From the NCBI GenBank assembly GCA_944323705.1, contig CALUTM010000007.1, positions 1-50,887 on the forward strand: a DNA stretch of 50,887 bases, read 5' to 3'. Below, one piece after another: positions 7,939 through 17,033 of this stretch. The translations under genes were made by a program, and so were the position numbers. A model generated the notes under the pieces. It was not told where the DNA came from, did not search any database, and worked only from the letters and a program-made list of their open reading frames with translations. The stretch's first letter is position 1; the number at the start of each line of letters is the position of its first letter. The DNA is from Candidatus Gastranaerophilales bacterium (GTDB lineage: Bacteria > Cyanobacteriota > Vampirovibrionia > Gastranaerophilales > Gastranaerophilaceae).

Positions 7939-8397
7939 ATGTATAGAGAATTTTTAAAAGGAAGAATAGGTGCTCTGGTATTTATAACCGGTACTTTCAT
8001 ACGCGGACTGTCATCACAGACGTTTGCGGAAAAGAAATTTGTGCTTACACCTGACCAGTATGTAATATTAAACCTGCTTCTTGAAAATGAGCGAATAATG
8101 TATCAAAGACAACTTGCGGAAATTACGCTTAAGGACAGGGCAAATATTTCGAGGATTATTGAGATATTGCATAAAAAAGGGTTTATCGAAAAGATTCCCG
8201 ACTCAAACGGAAGAAAAATTTATAAACTTGTTGTAACAGAAAAGGGGAAAGCTGCAAGAGATAATATTTTACCTACGGATATTGAGTTAAGAAAGATAAT
8301 TACAAAAGATATAACGGAAGAAGAACTTGCCGTTACGTTCAGTACATTGGAAAAAATGAATATGAATATAAGAGACAAGGTTAGATTACAGATATAG
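7939..8397 (+). CDS. MarR family transcriptional regulator
   Basis: A 152-residue winged helix-turn-helix protein. The recognition region (QLAEITLKDRANISRIIEIL, about residues 56-75) and the wing (GFIEKIPDSNGRKIYKLVVTEKG) fit the MarR family, which usually repress efflux genes and release DNA on binding a phenolic or other drug-like ligand. It is first in an operon with the EmrA- and EmrB-like genes (12-base gap to the next) and diverges from the outer membrane factor. The shared spacer holds a perfect inverted repeat, so autoregulation is likely. A GAAGG Shine-Dalgarno precedes the ATG. Confidence 0.92.
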   Translation: MYREFLKGRIGALVFITGTFIRGLSSQTFAEKKFVLTPDQYVILNLLLENERIMYQRQLAEITLKDRANISRIIEILHKKGFIEKIPDSNGRKIYKLVVTEKGKAARDNILPTDIELRKIITKDITEEELAVTFSTLEKMNMNIRDKVRLQI

Positions 8398-8409
8398 AGG
8401 AGAAAAGAC

Positions 8410-9405
8410 GTGGAAGAAAAAGACGCCGAAAATATAGAGGAAAGTGAGTTTGAAGAGGTAGAGGATACACGCCCCGAATATATGAAAAAGCGGGTTATTG
8501 TGCCGTCAGTAACCGCATTAATATTTTTGATATGCGGGATTTTCTATTCCATTCATACTGTTTATTACAAATCTACTGATGATGCCTTTATAGAGGGGCA
8601 TGTAATAACTGTTGCACCGCGTGTATCGGGTCCGGTGCTTCATTTGAATATAGAAGATAATCAGGAGGTCAGGAAAGGGGACTTTTTATTGGAAATTGAC
8701 CCGAAGGATTATGAAGCGAAGTTAAAAGAAACCAAGGCAAAACTTGAAGAGGCAAAGGCTTCTCTGGTGAATTCGGAGAATCAGGTTACAAGAAGTTTAT
8801 CGGATTTGGAATTTGCCGAGGCTGATTACAGTCGATATTCAAAAATGTATGAAAAGGGTATTTCTTCAAAACAAGATTATGATGCAAGTTTGAACAAGCT
8901 TACGTCCGCACAATCAAACAGTAAATCCGCAAAAGCACGTTATGACGAGATAACGGCGTCAATTAAAAGATTGGAAGCGGAAGTCGAGCAGGAGGAATTG
9001 AATCTTTCCTATACAAAAATATACGCGGCTGCGGACGGCAGAATTACCAATCGTACGGTTGAGCAGGGCAATTATGTCCAAGTTGCCCAGCCAATGTTTG
9101 CAATAGTGCCCGAAAAAATGTGGATTGTTGCTAACTTTAAAGAGACTCAGCTTGCAAATATGAAAAAAGGGCAGCCTGTTAAAATAAAAATTGATACTTA
9201 CGGCGGTAAAAAGTTTAAAGGCGAAGTTGACAGTATTCAGCGTTCGACAGGTGCAAGGGCAAGCCTTTTTCCGCCTGAAAATGCAGTGGGAAGTTATGTA
9301 AAAATTGTACAGAGGGTTCCCGTGAAAATAGTGTTTACGGAAGATATTTCAAAGTACAATATAGTCCCCGGTATGTCTGTTGTCCCGGAGGTTAAGGTTA
9401 AATAA
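8410..9405 (+). CDS. emrA: EmrA/HlyD-type membrane fusion protein
   Basis: A 331-residue periplasmic adaptor. An acidic N-terminal tail is followed by one membrane helix (about residues 30-50), then the first half of a lipoyl domain (VAPRVSGPVLHLNIEDNQEV), a long alpha-helical hairpin (about 95-195), and the second lipoyl half (YTKIYAAADGRITNRTVEQG). It should link the DHA2 pump to the outer membrane factor. The start is GTG with an AGAGGAG Shine-Dalgarno. The stop codon shares one base with the start of the next gene (TAATG). Confidence 0.92.
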   Translation: MEEKDAENIEESEFEEVEDTRPEYMKKRVIVPSVTALIFLICGIFYSIHTVYYKSTDDAFIEGHVITVAPRVSGPVLHLNIEDNQEVRKGDFLLEIDPKDYEAKLKETKAKLEEAKASLVNSENQVTRSLSDLEFAEADYSRYSKMYEKGISSKQDYDASLNKLTSAQSNSKSAKARYDEITASIKRLEAEVEQEELNLSYTKIYAAADGRITNRTVEQGNYVQVAQPMFAIVPEKMWIVANFKETQLANMKKGQPVKIKIDTYGGKKFKGEVDSIQRSTGARASLFPPENAVGSYVKIVQRVPVKIVFTEDISKYNIVPGMSVVPEVKVK

Positions 9406-10985
9406 TGGTTGAATATAAACATAAACCCGCACCTTTGTGGCTTGTAGCATTATCAATACTATTGCCGACATCCTTTTCCTGTCTGGCAACGTCTGCTACT
9501 AATGTCGCAATTCCGCACATTTCGGGGTATTTTGGTTCAACTATTGATGAGGCAAACTGGATTATTACATCATATATGATTGCAAACGCTTGTCTGATAC
9601 TTATGTCAGGGTGGATAGAAAGCGTAATGGGAAGAAAAACCTTCTTAAAGGTTTTTATCGGCATTTTCACGCTCGGTTCTTTAATTTGTGCAATTGCTCC
9701 CAACCTTAACCTAATGGTGTTGGGGCGGCTTATTCAGGGAATTGGCGGCGGTCCAATGACTCCGGTTTCTCAGGCGGTGCTTCTTGCCTCTTTTCCTAAG
9801 GAAAAACGAAGTATAGCAATGAGTTTGTACGGAATGGCGGTAATGGTTTTTGCTATTCTGGGTCCGACATTTGGAGGGTTTATTGTTGATAATGCGGATT
9901 GGCAGTGGATTTATCTTGTAAATATTCCGGTCGGTATATTGTCGATATCCATGGTGCATGCAAATATTGAAGATTCGGAACGACATAAGGCACATGCGGA
10001 TTTTCCCGGCATGATTGCTCTTGTATTATGGCTTCTTTCAATGCAGGTGGTTTTGGATAAAGGTCAGCAGTATAATTGGTTTGATTGTGCCTGGATATCG
10101 TGGCTTGCAGGGTTCTCTGCCTGTGCATTGGCATTTTTTATTGTGTGGGAGTTTGAATATAAAAGACCTTTGATTAATTTGAGGTTATTTAAAGACAGGA
10201 ACTTTTTAGTCGGAACAATTTTGAGTGCATCGGTTAACATGCTTGTATTTTCGACGATTGTACTTGTCCCGCAGTTTCTGCAAAATATGATGGGGTATAC
10301 TGCCATACTGAGCGGATACGCTTTGGCTCCGAGAATTTTTTCCTGCGTATTTATGATGATTGCAATTAATCCGCTTATGAAAATATTTGATAACAGAGTA
10401 TTAATTGCTATCGGCTTTTTATTTTTAGGAATATCGACGTTATTTTTTGTTCAGTTAAATTTAACTGTTTCGTTTATTTATGTTGCGATTCCCCAGGTCT
10501 TGATGGGTGTGGGAGTTATCATGACATTTATTCCGATTTCTTCTCTGGTTCTTGGTACTCTTCCTAAGTCGGAATTAACCAACGGTGCAAGTTTGCATAA
10601 TTTGTGCAAGAGTGCAATGACTGCGGTTATTGCCTCTGTAGCTTCAACTCTCGTTGCAAGGCACGCACAGATGCATCAGGTGTTTTTGGTAAAAAATTTA
10701 TCGAATTTCAGCCTTATATTTCAACAAAAATTTATGTCTCTTACTCATACCTTTATGTCGAACGCGTCCAGCTCTTTTGCAAGTATAAAGACAAATTCGT
10801 ACTTGTATAAATCTCTTTTGTCTCAATCAAGATTGATGGCGTACGTTGACGTTTTTGCGATATTTGCACTTATAGCATTCTTGTTAATACCTGTTGCGTT
10901 TCTTTTTAATACAGAAAATAAACATAAATCCTGTCCTAAGCATAAGGCTATAATTTTGAGACAAATTCCGGGAGATAGAATTTAA
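9405..10985 (+). CDS. emrB: EmrB-type DHA2 multidrug efflux transporter
   Basis: A 526-residue major facilitator of the DHA2 (14-helix) family. Visible marks are the N-terminal TSATNVAIPHISGYF, motif A near GWIESVMGRKTFLK, and motif C in the fifth helix (ILGPTFGGFIVDNADWQWIY). It should export hydrophobic toxins using proton motive force, working with EmrA and the TolC-like protein. It overlaps emrA by one base and is the last gene of the marR-emrA-emrB operon. The last 25 residues are basic and cytoplasmic. Confidence 0.93.
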   Translation: MVEYKHKPAPLWLVALSILLPTSFSCLATSATNVAIPHISGYFGSTIDEANWIITSYMIANACLILMSGWIESVMGRKTFLKVFIGIFTLGSLICAIAPNLNLMVLGRLIQGIGGGPMTPVSQAVLLASFPKEKRSIAMSLYGMAVMVFAILGPTFGGFIVDNADWQWIYLVNIPVGILSISMVHANIEDSERHKAHADFPGMIALVLWLLSMQVVLDKGQQYNWFDCAWISWLAGFSACALAFFIVWEFEYKRPLINLRLFKDRNFLVGTILSASVNMLVFSTIVLVPQFLQNMMGYTAILSGYALAPRIFSCVFMMIAINPLMKIFDNRVLIAIGFLFLGISTLFFVQLNLTVSFIYVAIPQVLMGVGVIMTFIPISSLVLGTLPKSELTNGASLHNLCKSAMTAVIASVASTLVARHAQMHQVFLVKNLSNFSLIFQQKFMSLTHTFMSNASSSFASIKTNSYLYKSLLSQSRLMAYVDVFAIFALIAFLLIPVAFLFNTENKHKSCPKHKAIILRQIPGDRI

Positions 10986-11012
10986 CAAAGAGAAAAACAT
11001 CTGATTTTAAGC

Positions 11013-11636
11013 CTAAATGTTGTCATTATTCTGTTCATTTTTCTCATCCTTTTTATACATAAGCCATTCTATCAGCGGCTTTTTCTCGCCGAAAGAAAAA
11101 TTAAAACCTCTTTCAAAATCAGGGTCTGTTAAAAATTCGTAACTGACATTAAAAGCAACGGGTTCTTCTTCAACTTTGAGTTTTTCGAATTTTTCTTTTG
11201 AAACTTTCTTACCCTCATCATCCATAACATTTGAGTAATTAAGTCCTTCATAACAACAGAAAGGTACTTGAATTTTTCCGTTAATACCGTTTGTCATTAA
11301 TCCGAAGCTTCTGCATACAAGTCCCCTGTATTCGTAAACGCAGCAAACATCATCTACCAAAAAAGGACAATTATATCGGAATTTTTTCCCGGTGAACTTC
11401 CTTTTTTCCTCAATGACTTTTTGGAGATTCAAGTCAACTTTGTCCTGAACGGATTTATCCAATTGCATAAAGCCGTACAGAAGATATGCGGTCTCTATTG
11501 AAGAATAAGGAAACTGTGCATTTTTACAGCATTTTCCACACCCTTTTTTGCAAAAAATATAGGGCTTTTGGCGTGCAAAAAATTTTTTTAATTTTTCATC
11601 AATAAAATTTAAATAGGTAATATAATTTTGAATCAT
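11013..11636 (-). CDS. YkgJ-family cysteine-cluster protein
   Basis: A 207-residue protein with the cysteine pattern of the YkgJ / zinc- or iron-chelating domain family (UPF0153-like): CKKGCGKCCKN near residues 29-39, then CPFLVDDVCCVYEYRGLVCR near 90-110. Such proteins are thought to bind a metal or iron-sulphur cluster, but no function is firmly established. A lysine- and glutamate-rich tail ends it. It converges with emrB, with a 27-base gap, and has no operon partner. Its Shine-Dalgarno (AAGAAAG) is weak. Confidence 0.82.
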   Translation of the reverse strand: MIQNYITYLNFIDEKLKKFFARQKPYIFCKKGCGKCCKNAQFPYSSIETAYLLYGFMQLDKSVQDKVDLNLQKVIEEKRKFTGKKFRYNCPFLVDDVCCVYEYRGLVCRSFGLMTNGINGKIQVPFCCYEGLNYSNVMDDEGKKVSKEKFEKLKVEEEPVAFNVSYEFLTDPDFERGFNFSFGEKKPLIEWLMYKKDEKNEQNNDNI

Positions 11637-11673
11637 ATCTTTCTTTATACACTATAACATGTTTCTGTCTTTT

Positions 11674-11720
11674 AAAAAAATTATAAAAAAAACTGCTGCC
11701 GCTGTTGGCCGACAGCAGTT
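11674..11720 (-). terminator. Terminator of the flavodoxin gene
   Basis: Arms AACTGCTG (11691-11698) and CAGCAGTT (11713-11720) form a hairpin. On the minus strand it is followed by a long T-rich tract (11690-11674). It lies about 75 bases downstream of the flavodoxin stop codon. Confidence 0.8.
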
Positions 11721-11794
11721 ACAGGTTTTTATTTTAAGTATTTGCAGTAAAATTCCGTTAATTTTTCTACTGCGAATTTTTTACCGAACCTTAA

Positions 11795-12361
11795 TTAAAA
11801 TCCGACTTTTTTCAACCACTCTGATATATCTTGCTCAACACTGCTGCCGCCTTTTCCGTATACGACAAGCGGTGTAAGCACCTTAGAACCTTTTGCCAGT
11901 TTTTCCATATCTTTATCAATGGTGTAGCCGCCGCCACCTCCGTGTGTGACAAACGGGATAATGGTCTTACCTTCAAAGTTATTCTCCGCTAAAAATGTCA
12001 TAACGGGCGGTGCCATTGTATACCACCACGCGGGGGTACCTACAAATATTACGTCATAAGGTGTTACGTCTTTATTGTTTATTGGAGGATGAATTCCCTT
12101 ATCTTTTTGCTCTTTGGCAACCCCGTATGCGGTTTCGTTGTAATCTTCCGGGTAAGGGGTTACTGGAGTAATTTCAAAAATATCTCCTCCGACTTTAGAT
12201 TGGATTTTTTGAGCTATGGATTTTGTATTCCCGCTCCAAGAAAAGTACGCCACTAAGATTTTTTTGCCCATAAGACCTCCTTGATTTGATTGATTTACAG
12301 CATAGACAAATCCTGTACAAGTTATAATTATTAAACATACAGCTAACCAAAAGTTTTTCAT
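11795..12361 (-). CDS. Flavodoxin-like protein with signal-like N-terminus
   Basis: This 188-residue protein has an N-terminal hydrophobic segment (residues 4-21, ending VYA) and then a flavodoxin domain (Flavodoxin_4 type). The FMN phosphate loop is SWSGNTKS (about residues 41-48), with later GTPAWWYTMAPP and FVTHGGGGGY loops. It would carry electrons or act as an NADPH/FMN reductase. A second ATG at codon 31 (12271) has a much stronger Shine-Dalgarno (AAGGAGG), so a cytosolic short form is likely. The neighbouring aldo/keto reductase and AraC remnants suggest it was part of an aldehyde- or redox-stress locus. Confidence 0.85.
   Translation of the reverse strand: MKNFWLAVCLIIITCTGFVYAVNQSNQGGLMGKKILVAYFSWSGNTKSIAQKIQSKVGGDIFEITPVTPYPEDYNETAYGVAKEQKDKGIHPPINNKDVTPYDVIFVGTPAWWYTMAPPVMTFLAENNFEGKTIIPFVTHGGGGGYTIDKDMEKLAKGSKVLTPLVVYGKGGSSVEQDISEWLKKVGF
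12269..12282 (-). promoter_or_regulatory. Strong internal ribosome binding site
   Basis: Within the flavodoxin frame, AAGGAGG (12282-12276) lies 4 bases before an in-frame ATG (12271-12269). The codons spelling the site encode Gly-Gly-Leu just after the signal-like segment. It offers a second start that removes the export signal and begins at MGKKILVAYF, the usual N-terminus of cytosolic flavodoxins. Confidence 0.7.
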
Positions 12362-12370
12362 AAGCGTTTC

Positions 12371-12702
12371 CTATCTTGCTAAACCGATAATCATTTCTAC
12401 AGTTTCTGGATCATAGTGTGAGAAAAACAGACTATGTGCCAAATCTAAGTTCCTGATTTCATTTACTTCATTTTCTGACAATTTAAAATCAAAAATATTA
12501 AAGTTTTGTTCCATACGCTCTTTCTTCACGGATTTTGGAATTACGATAATACCTTCTTGCGTAAGGAAACGAAGTGCGGTTTGTGCAGGACTTTTTCCGT
12601 ACTTTTCTCCGATTGATACAAGAACCTCATTTTTGAACATATTGTTCTTACCTTCCGCGAACGGCCCCCAGGCCATAATTCGGGTATTATATTTTTTATA
12701 CG
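12371..12702 (-). pseudogene. Aldo/keto reductase, C-terminal remnant
   Basis: Only the last part of an aldo/keto reductase remains: SYKKYNTRIMAWGPFAEG, then GKSPAQTALRFL, IVIPKSVKKERMEQNFNIFD and the final helix. The catalytic Asp-Tyr-Lys-His half of the barrel is missing (roughly 190 of about 280 residues). Homology starts near 12702. The open frame extends to 12808, but that part is antisense to AraC-family coding sequence and is not reductase-like. The gene was truncated by the same event as its head-to-head neighbour. It ends 10 bases before the flavodoxin start, so the two were probably co-transcribed. Confidence 0.8.
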
Positions 12703-13380
12703 AAAGGTCAATATGTTGTTTCCTGTACGGATATTCCCGTCTCAAGTCGTGTTGTTGAAGCTGATATGAAAACACCTTTTGTGGTATTAATATTGGAGTT
12801 GAATTCAAATTTAATATCTAATCTTATTCTGGAGACTAAATTACCTAAGATTGAACAGACGGAAGAAAGAGCACTTGCTATTGCGGATACGGATTCTGAA
12901 CTCTTGGACGCTTTTTATCGCCTTTCACTGCTTTTGGATAAATCCGAAGCAGAGCAAAAACTCTTATCTCCAATGATAATAAAAGAAATATATTACAGAC
13001 TCTTAATCGGTCCTCTTGGCAGTCAACTGTGTGCAATAAATACCAAGGGAACAAGGTCTAATCAAATAGCAAAAGCTATTTCCATTATAAAAGACAGATA
13101 TAGTGAAAAGCTTAATATGGATGATGTTGCACGTGATGTAAATATGGCATCTTCATCTTTTTACAGAAATTTCAAAAAAGTCACTCGCGTGAGTCCGTTG
13201 CAGTATCAAAAACAGTTAAAACTGTATGAAGCACAGAGACTAATGCTTTCAGGAAATTACGACGCTTCAACCGCCTGCTATGAAGTCGGATACGAAAGCC
13301 CGACCCAGTTTAGCAGGGAATATAAAAAATTGTTTGGAAATCCGCCTAAAACAGATATCAAAAAACTGGTTTCCGTTTAA
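12703..13380 (+). pseudogene. AraC-family regulator lacking its 5' end
   Basis: The C-terminal helix-turn-helix pair is intact (LNMDDVARDVNMASSSFYRN and ACYEVGYESPTQFSREYKKL), of the type with an AraC_N ligand domain, like YqhC. Homology to that N-terminal domain continues upstream of the first usable ATG (12766), through GQYVVSCTDIPVSSRVVEAD, and stops near 12703, so about 70 residues are lost. In-frame stop codons lie just beyond. The ATG at 12766 has no Shine-Dalgarno. A short DNA-binding form could be made from it, but the gene is probably dead. Confidence 0.78.
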
Positions 13381-13392
13381 GTGTCTTTAGTA

Positions 13393-15102
13393 TTACATCT
13401 TTTCGGGTGCCGATACCGCAAGAATATCCAGTGCATTTTTGAGTGTTGTTTTTATTGCAATCATTAATGCAAGGCGTGCTTTCATTAAATCCTTATCTTC
13501 GCAAATTACGCGGTTAGAATTATAGAATGAGTGAAACTCTGCAGCAAGCTCTTGAACGTAACGGCAGATTGTGTAAACCGTTCTGTTTATGGCAGAAAGA
13601 ATAATGACAGATTTGAATTCTTCCAGTTTTAAAATTAGCGGTTTTGCAGAATCTACGGTCTTGAGAATTATGTTCTTATCAAAATTGTTTACCAAATTGT
13701 CAAGCTCTTCTGTTGTAAGCGGTGCAGGAGTTTTTTTACCCGTTTCGGGATTAATCCTTTCACTGACTGCATTTCTTAGAATTGAGCATACACGTGCGTG
13801 TGCATATTGAACATAGAAAACAGGGTTTTCGTCTGTTGACCGTTTTGCAAGCTCAATATCAAAATCCAGTGTCATATCGATATTTCGCATTTCCATCCAG
13901 TATCTGGTTGCATCAATTCCGACTTCTTCAATCAAATCATCCAGCGTAACCATGTTTTTGCGTTTACCCATTCTGACTTCTTCACCGTTGATTACCAGAT
14001 TCACCAATTGTCCGAGGAGAATTTCCAACTTGTCGGGATTGTATCCGAGTGCTTCCAGTGATGCCTTCACTCTTGCTACATAACCGTGATGGTCTGCCCC
14101 CCATATATTTATGAGTCTGTCGTAACCTCTGTTAAACTTGTCGGCGTGATAGGCAATGTCCGCGGTTAAATAAGTGTTGGAGCCGTCTGCTTTTTTTATA
14201 ACCCTGTCTTGGTCATCGCCGAATTCTGAGGACTTAAACCACATTGCACCATCCTTTTCGTACAGCATACCTTTTGCCATAAGTGCCTTAAAACTCTCTT
14301 CAACTTTGCCCGATTTATGCAATTCAAGCTCTGAATAAAAATTATCAAAATGTACTCTGAAATCTTCAAGAAGCTTCTTCTGACAATTTTCCATCTCTTT
14401 TTTTGCATAATCCGAAAGTACCTGTATATCATCCGTAGGTTCATGCTCTGATAAAAACTTTTTGGCAACCGGAATTAAGTATTCTCCGGGGTAATAATTT
14501 TTTCTTTCGATTTCATCCGTCGGGAAATCCACATCCTGACCGAGTTCTTGCTGAACTCTTATTTTTAGTGAGTTCCCGAGCTTTTGAATTTGGCTTCCCG
14601 CATCATTTATGTAAAATTCCTGATAAACTTCGTGCCCGTAGAATTTCAGGAGATTTGCAAGAGCACTGCCCATGGCAGCCCAGCGTCCGTGACCTATGTG
14701 AAAAGGTCCGGTCGGGTTGGCGGAAACGTATTCAAGCAAAATCTTTTCTTTTTCTATTTTTTCGGGACGCCCGTAGTTTTCTTTTTTTTGTAATATTTCT
14801 TCTATTGCTTCTGCTAAAAGAATATTGTCTGTCTTGAAGTTTATGAATCCGCCGATAACCGATACCGTATAATTCTTTTTGGAAAGATTTTCAACAATGG
14901 CATTTGCAATCATTGGCGGTGCAATCTTCGCTGTGCGTGCAAGCGAAGATACGTTAACCGCAAAATCTCCGAAATCGGGATTTTTTGGCTTTTCAATAAT
15001 TAAACTCCCTTTTGTGTATTCTTGAGCCTGCCCGAGCTTGTTTTCTTTTATTGCTTTTAGTATCGCTTCTTCAACTTCATTTAAGAAAAAATCTTTTAAC
15101 AT
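13393..15102 (-). CDS. argS: Arginyl-tRNA synthetase
   Basis: A full-length 569-residue class I synthetase that charges tRNA-Arg. The N-terminal additional domain (residues 1-110) is followed by the HIGH signature in SANPTGPFHIGHGRWAAMG (about 129-147). The central domain includes NIWGADHHGYVARVKASLEA, and the KMSK-equivalent loop reads VRMGKRKNMVTLDDL. The C-terminal anticodon-binding domain ends in LAVSAPEKM, as usual. GAGAGGA precedes the ATG. It is transcribed alone and converges with the AraC remnant, 12 bases apart. Confidence 0.97.
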   Translation of the reverse strand: MLKDFFLNEVEEAILKAIKENKLGQAQEYTKGSLIIEKPKNPDFGDFAVNVSSLARTAKIAPPMIANAIVENLSKKNYTVSVIGGFINFKTDNILLAEAIEEILQKKENYGRPEKIEKEKILLEYVSANPTGPFHIGHGRWAAMGSALANLLKFYGHEVYQEFYINDAGSQIQKLGNSLKIRVQQELGQDVDFPTDEIERKNYYPGEYLIPVAKKFLSEHEPTDDIQVLSDYAKKEMENCQKKLLEDFRVHFDNFYSELELHKSGKVEESFKALMAKGMLYEKDGAMWFKSSEFGDDQDRVIKKADGSNTYLTADIAYHADKFNRGYDRLINIWGADHHGYVARVKASLEALGYNPDKLEILLGQLVNLVINGEEVRMGKRKNMVTLDDLIEEVGIDATRYWMEMRNIDMTLDFDIELAKRSTDENPVFYVQYAHARVCSILRNAVSERINPETGKKTPAPLTTEELDNLVNNFDKNIILKTVDSAKPLILKLEEFKSVIILSAINRTVYTICRYVQELAAEFHSFYNSNRVICEDKDLMKARLALMIAIKTTLKNALDILAVSAPEKM

Positions 15103-15164
15103 TTTCTATCCTCTCATATTCTATTTAAGAACAAGTATAGGATAAAAAGAGGTAAATGTATATA

Positions 15165-16373
15165 TTATTCCGCAATTCCTTTTATATCTTTGTCAAGTTT
15201 TTTTAAGATATTTTCGACGGAGTCTTTCTGTAACAACGCAGATTGGACGGCAGTGTTTACGAGTGTGTTAATTTCCTTCTGGTTTCTTCTCTGCTTTAGC
15301 TGAGGTGTAATTTTTTTTATTTGTTTTGCACTTATAGAGCGTGCTTTTGATTCCAGAGAGGAATAGTCATTGTAAAAACTGTCTCCTAAGGCGGTATCGT
15401 TTGTTGCTATAACATTGGTCATTTTGGCAAGTTCAAGTTGATTTTCGGCATTTGTAAGATAGAGGCAGAAATCCAAGGCTTCTTTTTTGTGTTTTGCTCT
15501 TAGCGGGATTACAAAATTCATAACCGAAAAATCATTCTGTCCGACGGGTCCTTTAATTTGTTCCGTAACGTCTGTTTTTTCGTAAACCGAAGGGGCATTT
15601 TCTTTTATCATGGTCAGAAAATTTGCTCCGCCCTGAAAAAATACGATTTTACCCGCCATATACTGTTCAAGAGCTTCTCTTAGCGTAAAAGTGATACTTT
15701 CTTTCGGGATTAAATCTTTTTGGTATAAATCTTTATACATTTCAAATATCGGCTCAGCCTGAGTCATATCATCAGTAACGCCGTATTTGTTAAGGATTTT
15801 AACCATTGTATCATTCTCGGTTATCGTCGGAAGGTAGGAATAAGCCCCCGTATTTTGTTTGATTTTTTCTGATACGGAGCCTAATTCCCTGTAAGTTTTC
15901 GGGAGTCTTATAATGCCCGATTGTTCAAATAATTCTTTGTTGTATATTGTGATTGCACTTGTGGCATACCAGGGAATGGAGTAGAGTTTGTCATTGTATT
16001 TAAGTGCGTTTATTATTTCGGGATTAAATTCTTTTACGGCACTTTCGTCTATTTCTTCAAGGGTTCCTTTCTGAGCAAGCAGGGCGGAAAAATCGGGATT
16101 AAGATTGATTAAATCGGGAGGGTTGTCTGTCATGACTGCTGCAAGGGTTCTTTTTTCACCCTCGGAAAATGGTACGTCAATCCAGTTGATTTTTATATTC
16201 GGATGTTCTTTTTCGTAAGTGCGGATAATTCTGTACATGTAATCCGCATAATCACCCATCTGCAAAGTCCAGAATACAACCTCTCTGGAGCTTGCCTCCT
16301 GTCTTATTGAGCAAGCTGTCAGAGTCAGAATGGAAAATGTTATAACAATCAGTGTAATAAGTTTTTTCACCAA
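15165..16373 (-). CDS. ABC transporter sugar-binding lipoprotein (family 1)
   Basis: A 402-residue extracellular solute-binding protein of the MalE/UgpB type. A lipoprotein signal (MVKKLITLIVITFSILTLTAC) gives a lipid-anchored Cys21. The mature part begins VVFWTLQMGDYADYMYRIIR, and the family signature NPPDLINLNPDF is near residue 85. It should capture a sugar or sugar-phosphate for an ABC importer, but no permease or ATPase gene is in this window. The start is GTG with a strong AGGAGG Shine-Dalgarno. It lies 42 bases downstream of the exported protein at 16416. Confidence 0.9.
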   Translation of the reverse strand: MVKKLITLIVITFSILTLTACSIRQEASSREVVFWTLQMGDYADYMYRIIRTYEKEHPNIKINWIDVPFSEGEKRTLAAVMTDNPPDLINLNPDFSALLAQKGTLEEIDESAVKEFNPEIINALKYNDKLYSIPWYATSAITIYNKELFEQSGIIRLPKTYRELGSVSEKIKQNTGAYSYLPTITENDTMVKILNKYGVTDDMTQAEPIFEMYKDLYQKDLIPKESITFTLREALEQYMAGKIVFFQGGANFLTMIKENAPSVYEKTDVTEQIKGPVGQNDFSVMNFVIPLRAKHKKEALDFCLYLTNAENQLELAKMTNVIATNDTALGDSFYNDYSSLESKARSISAKQIKKITPQLKQRRNQKEINTLVNTAVQSALLQKDSVENILKKLDKDIKGIAE

Positions 16374-16415
16374 ACACCTCCTCCTCTCCGGTCCTTTGGC
16401 GATAAAATTTGAGAA

Positions 16416-16799
16416 TTAACTTTTCAAATCCGTATTTAGGTTCAAATCAATATATTTGAAAGTGTTTGTAACAATTCCGGGCGGGAAATTGTAAATATTA
16501 TTGCAGGGAGTGATTTTCAGAATGGAGTTTGAACCGTCAACACCCGCAATTGTAGCAAGGTATTTATTTCTGTTTACCGTAAAAATCACGTATCCGTTTG
16601 ATGTTTGGACTTCATCAATAAGAAAACGATTTGCGGAAAGCGATGAGAGTGTAAGATAGAATAACTTTTCTTTGTTAACTGCAAAAAGTTTGGTGCAGTT
16701 TTCAAACATAATGTTTTGGGGTTCTGTAGCAGACGGGGTTTCATTTGCAAATACAAGCGGGATAAACGCCAGGGCAAGCAGCAATAATAATTTTTTCAT
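16416..16799 (-). CDS. Small exported protein of unknown function
   Basis: A 127-residue protein with a clear signal peptide (residues 1-18, cleaved after VFA) and no family I recognise. The mature region has a strand-rich stretch (ANRFLIDEVQTSNGYVIFTV, then NKYLATIAGVDGSNSILKIT) that suggests a small beta-rich periplasmic domain. Two cysteines (in FENCTKLF and ITPCNNIY) could form a disulphide. AAGGAG precedes the ATG. It is just upstream of the sugar-binding lipoprotein on the same strand and may be co-transcribed with it. Confidence 0.75.
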   Translation of the reverse strand: MKKLLLLLALAFIPLVFANETPSATEPQNIMFENCTKLFAVNKEKLFYLTLSSLSANRFLIDEVQTSNGYVIFTVNRNKYLATIAGVDGSNSILKITPCNNIYNFPPGIVTNTFKYIDLNLNTDLKS

Positions 16800-16895
16800 A
16801 AAATCTCCTTATTTTTATTCATGTTAACATATTTTTCTCCCCGATTACTCATACATTAAAAGGATTGTTGATTTCGCAATAAAAGAGAAAGAAAA

Positions 16896-17000
16896 GGGGT
16901 AAATGAGATTTGTAGGCTTAACGTCCAATTAGTCCGCATGGTTGAAAGGGGGTAAATGAGATTTGTAGGCTTAACGTCCAATTAGTCCGCATGGTTGAAA
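16896..17000. repeat. Perfect 52-bp tandem duplication
   Basis: Bases 16896-16947 and 16949-17000 are identical, so the period is 53. Each copy starts GGGGTAAATGAGATTTGTAG and ends CCGCATGGTTGAAA. Further partial GGGGGTAAA units follow directly (17002-17028), and another GGGGGTAAA is at 17457-17465. Two units with a one-base spacer do not make a CRISPR array. Confidence 0.92.
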
Positions 17001-17033
17001 AGGGGGTAAATGGGGGTAAAGGGGTAAATATAT

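Noticed and set aside
12704-12808. N-terminal extension of the aldo/keto reductase frame
   Set aside because: It is not reductase-like and is antisense to AraC-domain coding sequence.
16896-17000. CRISPR-like array
   Set aside because: Only two 52-base units with a one-base gap and no cas genes; this is a tandem duplication.
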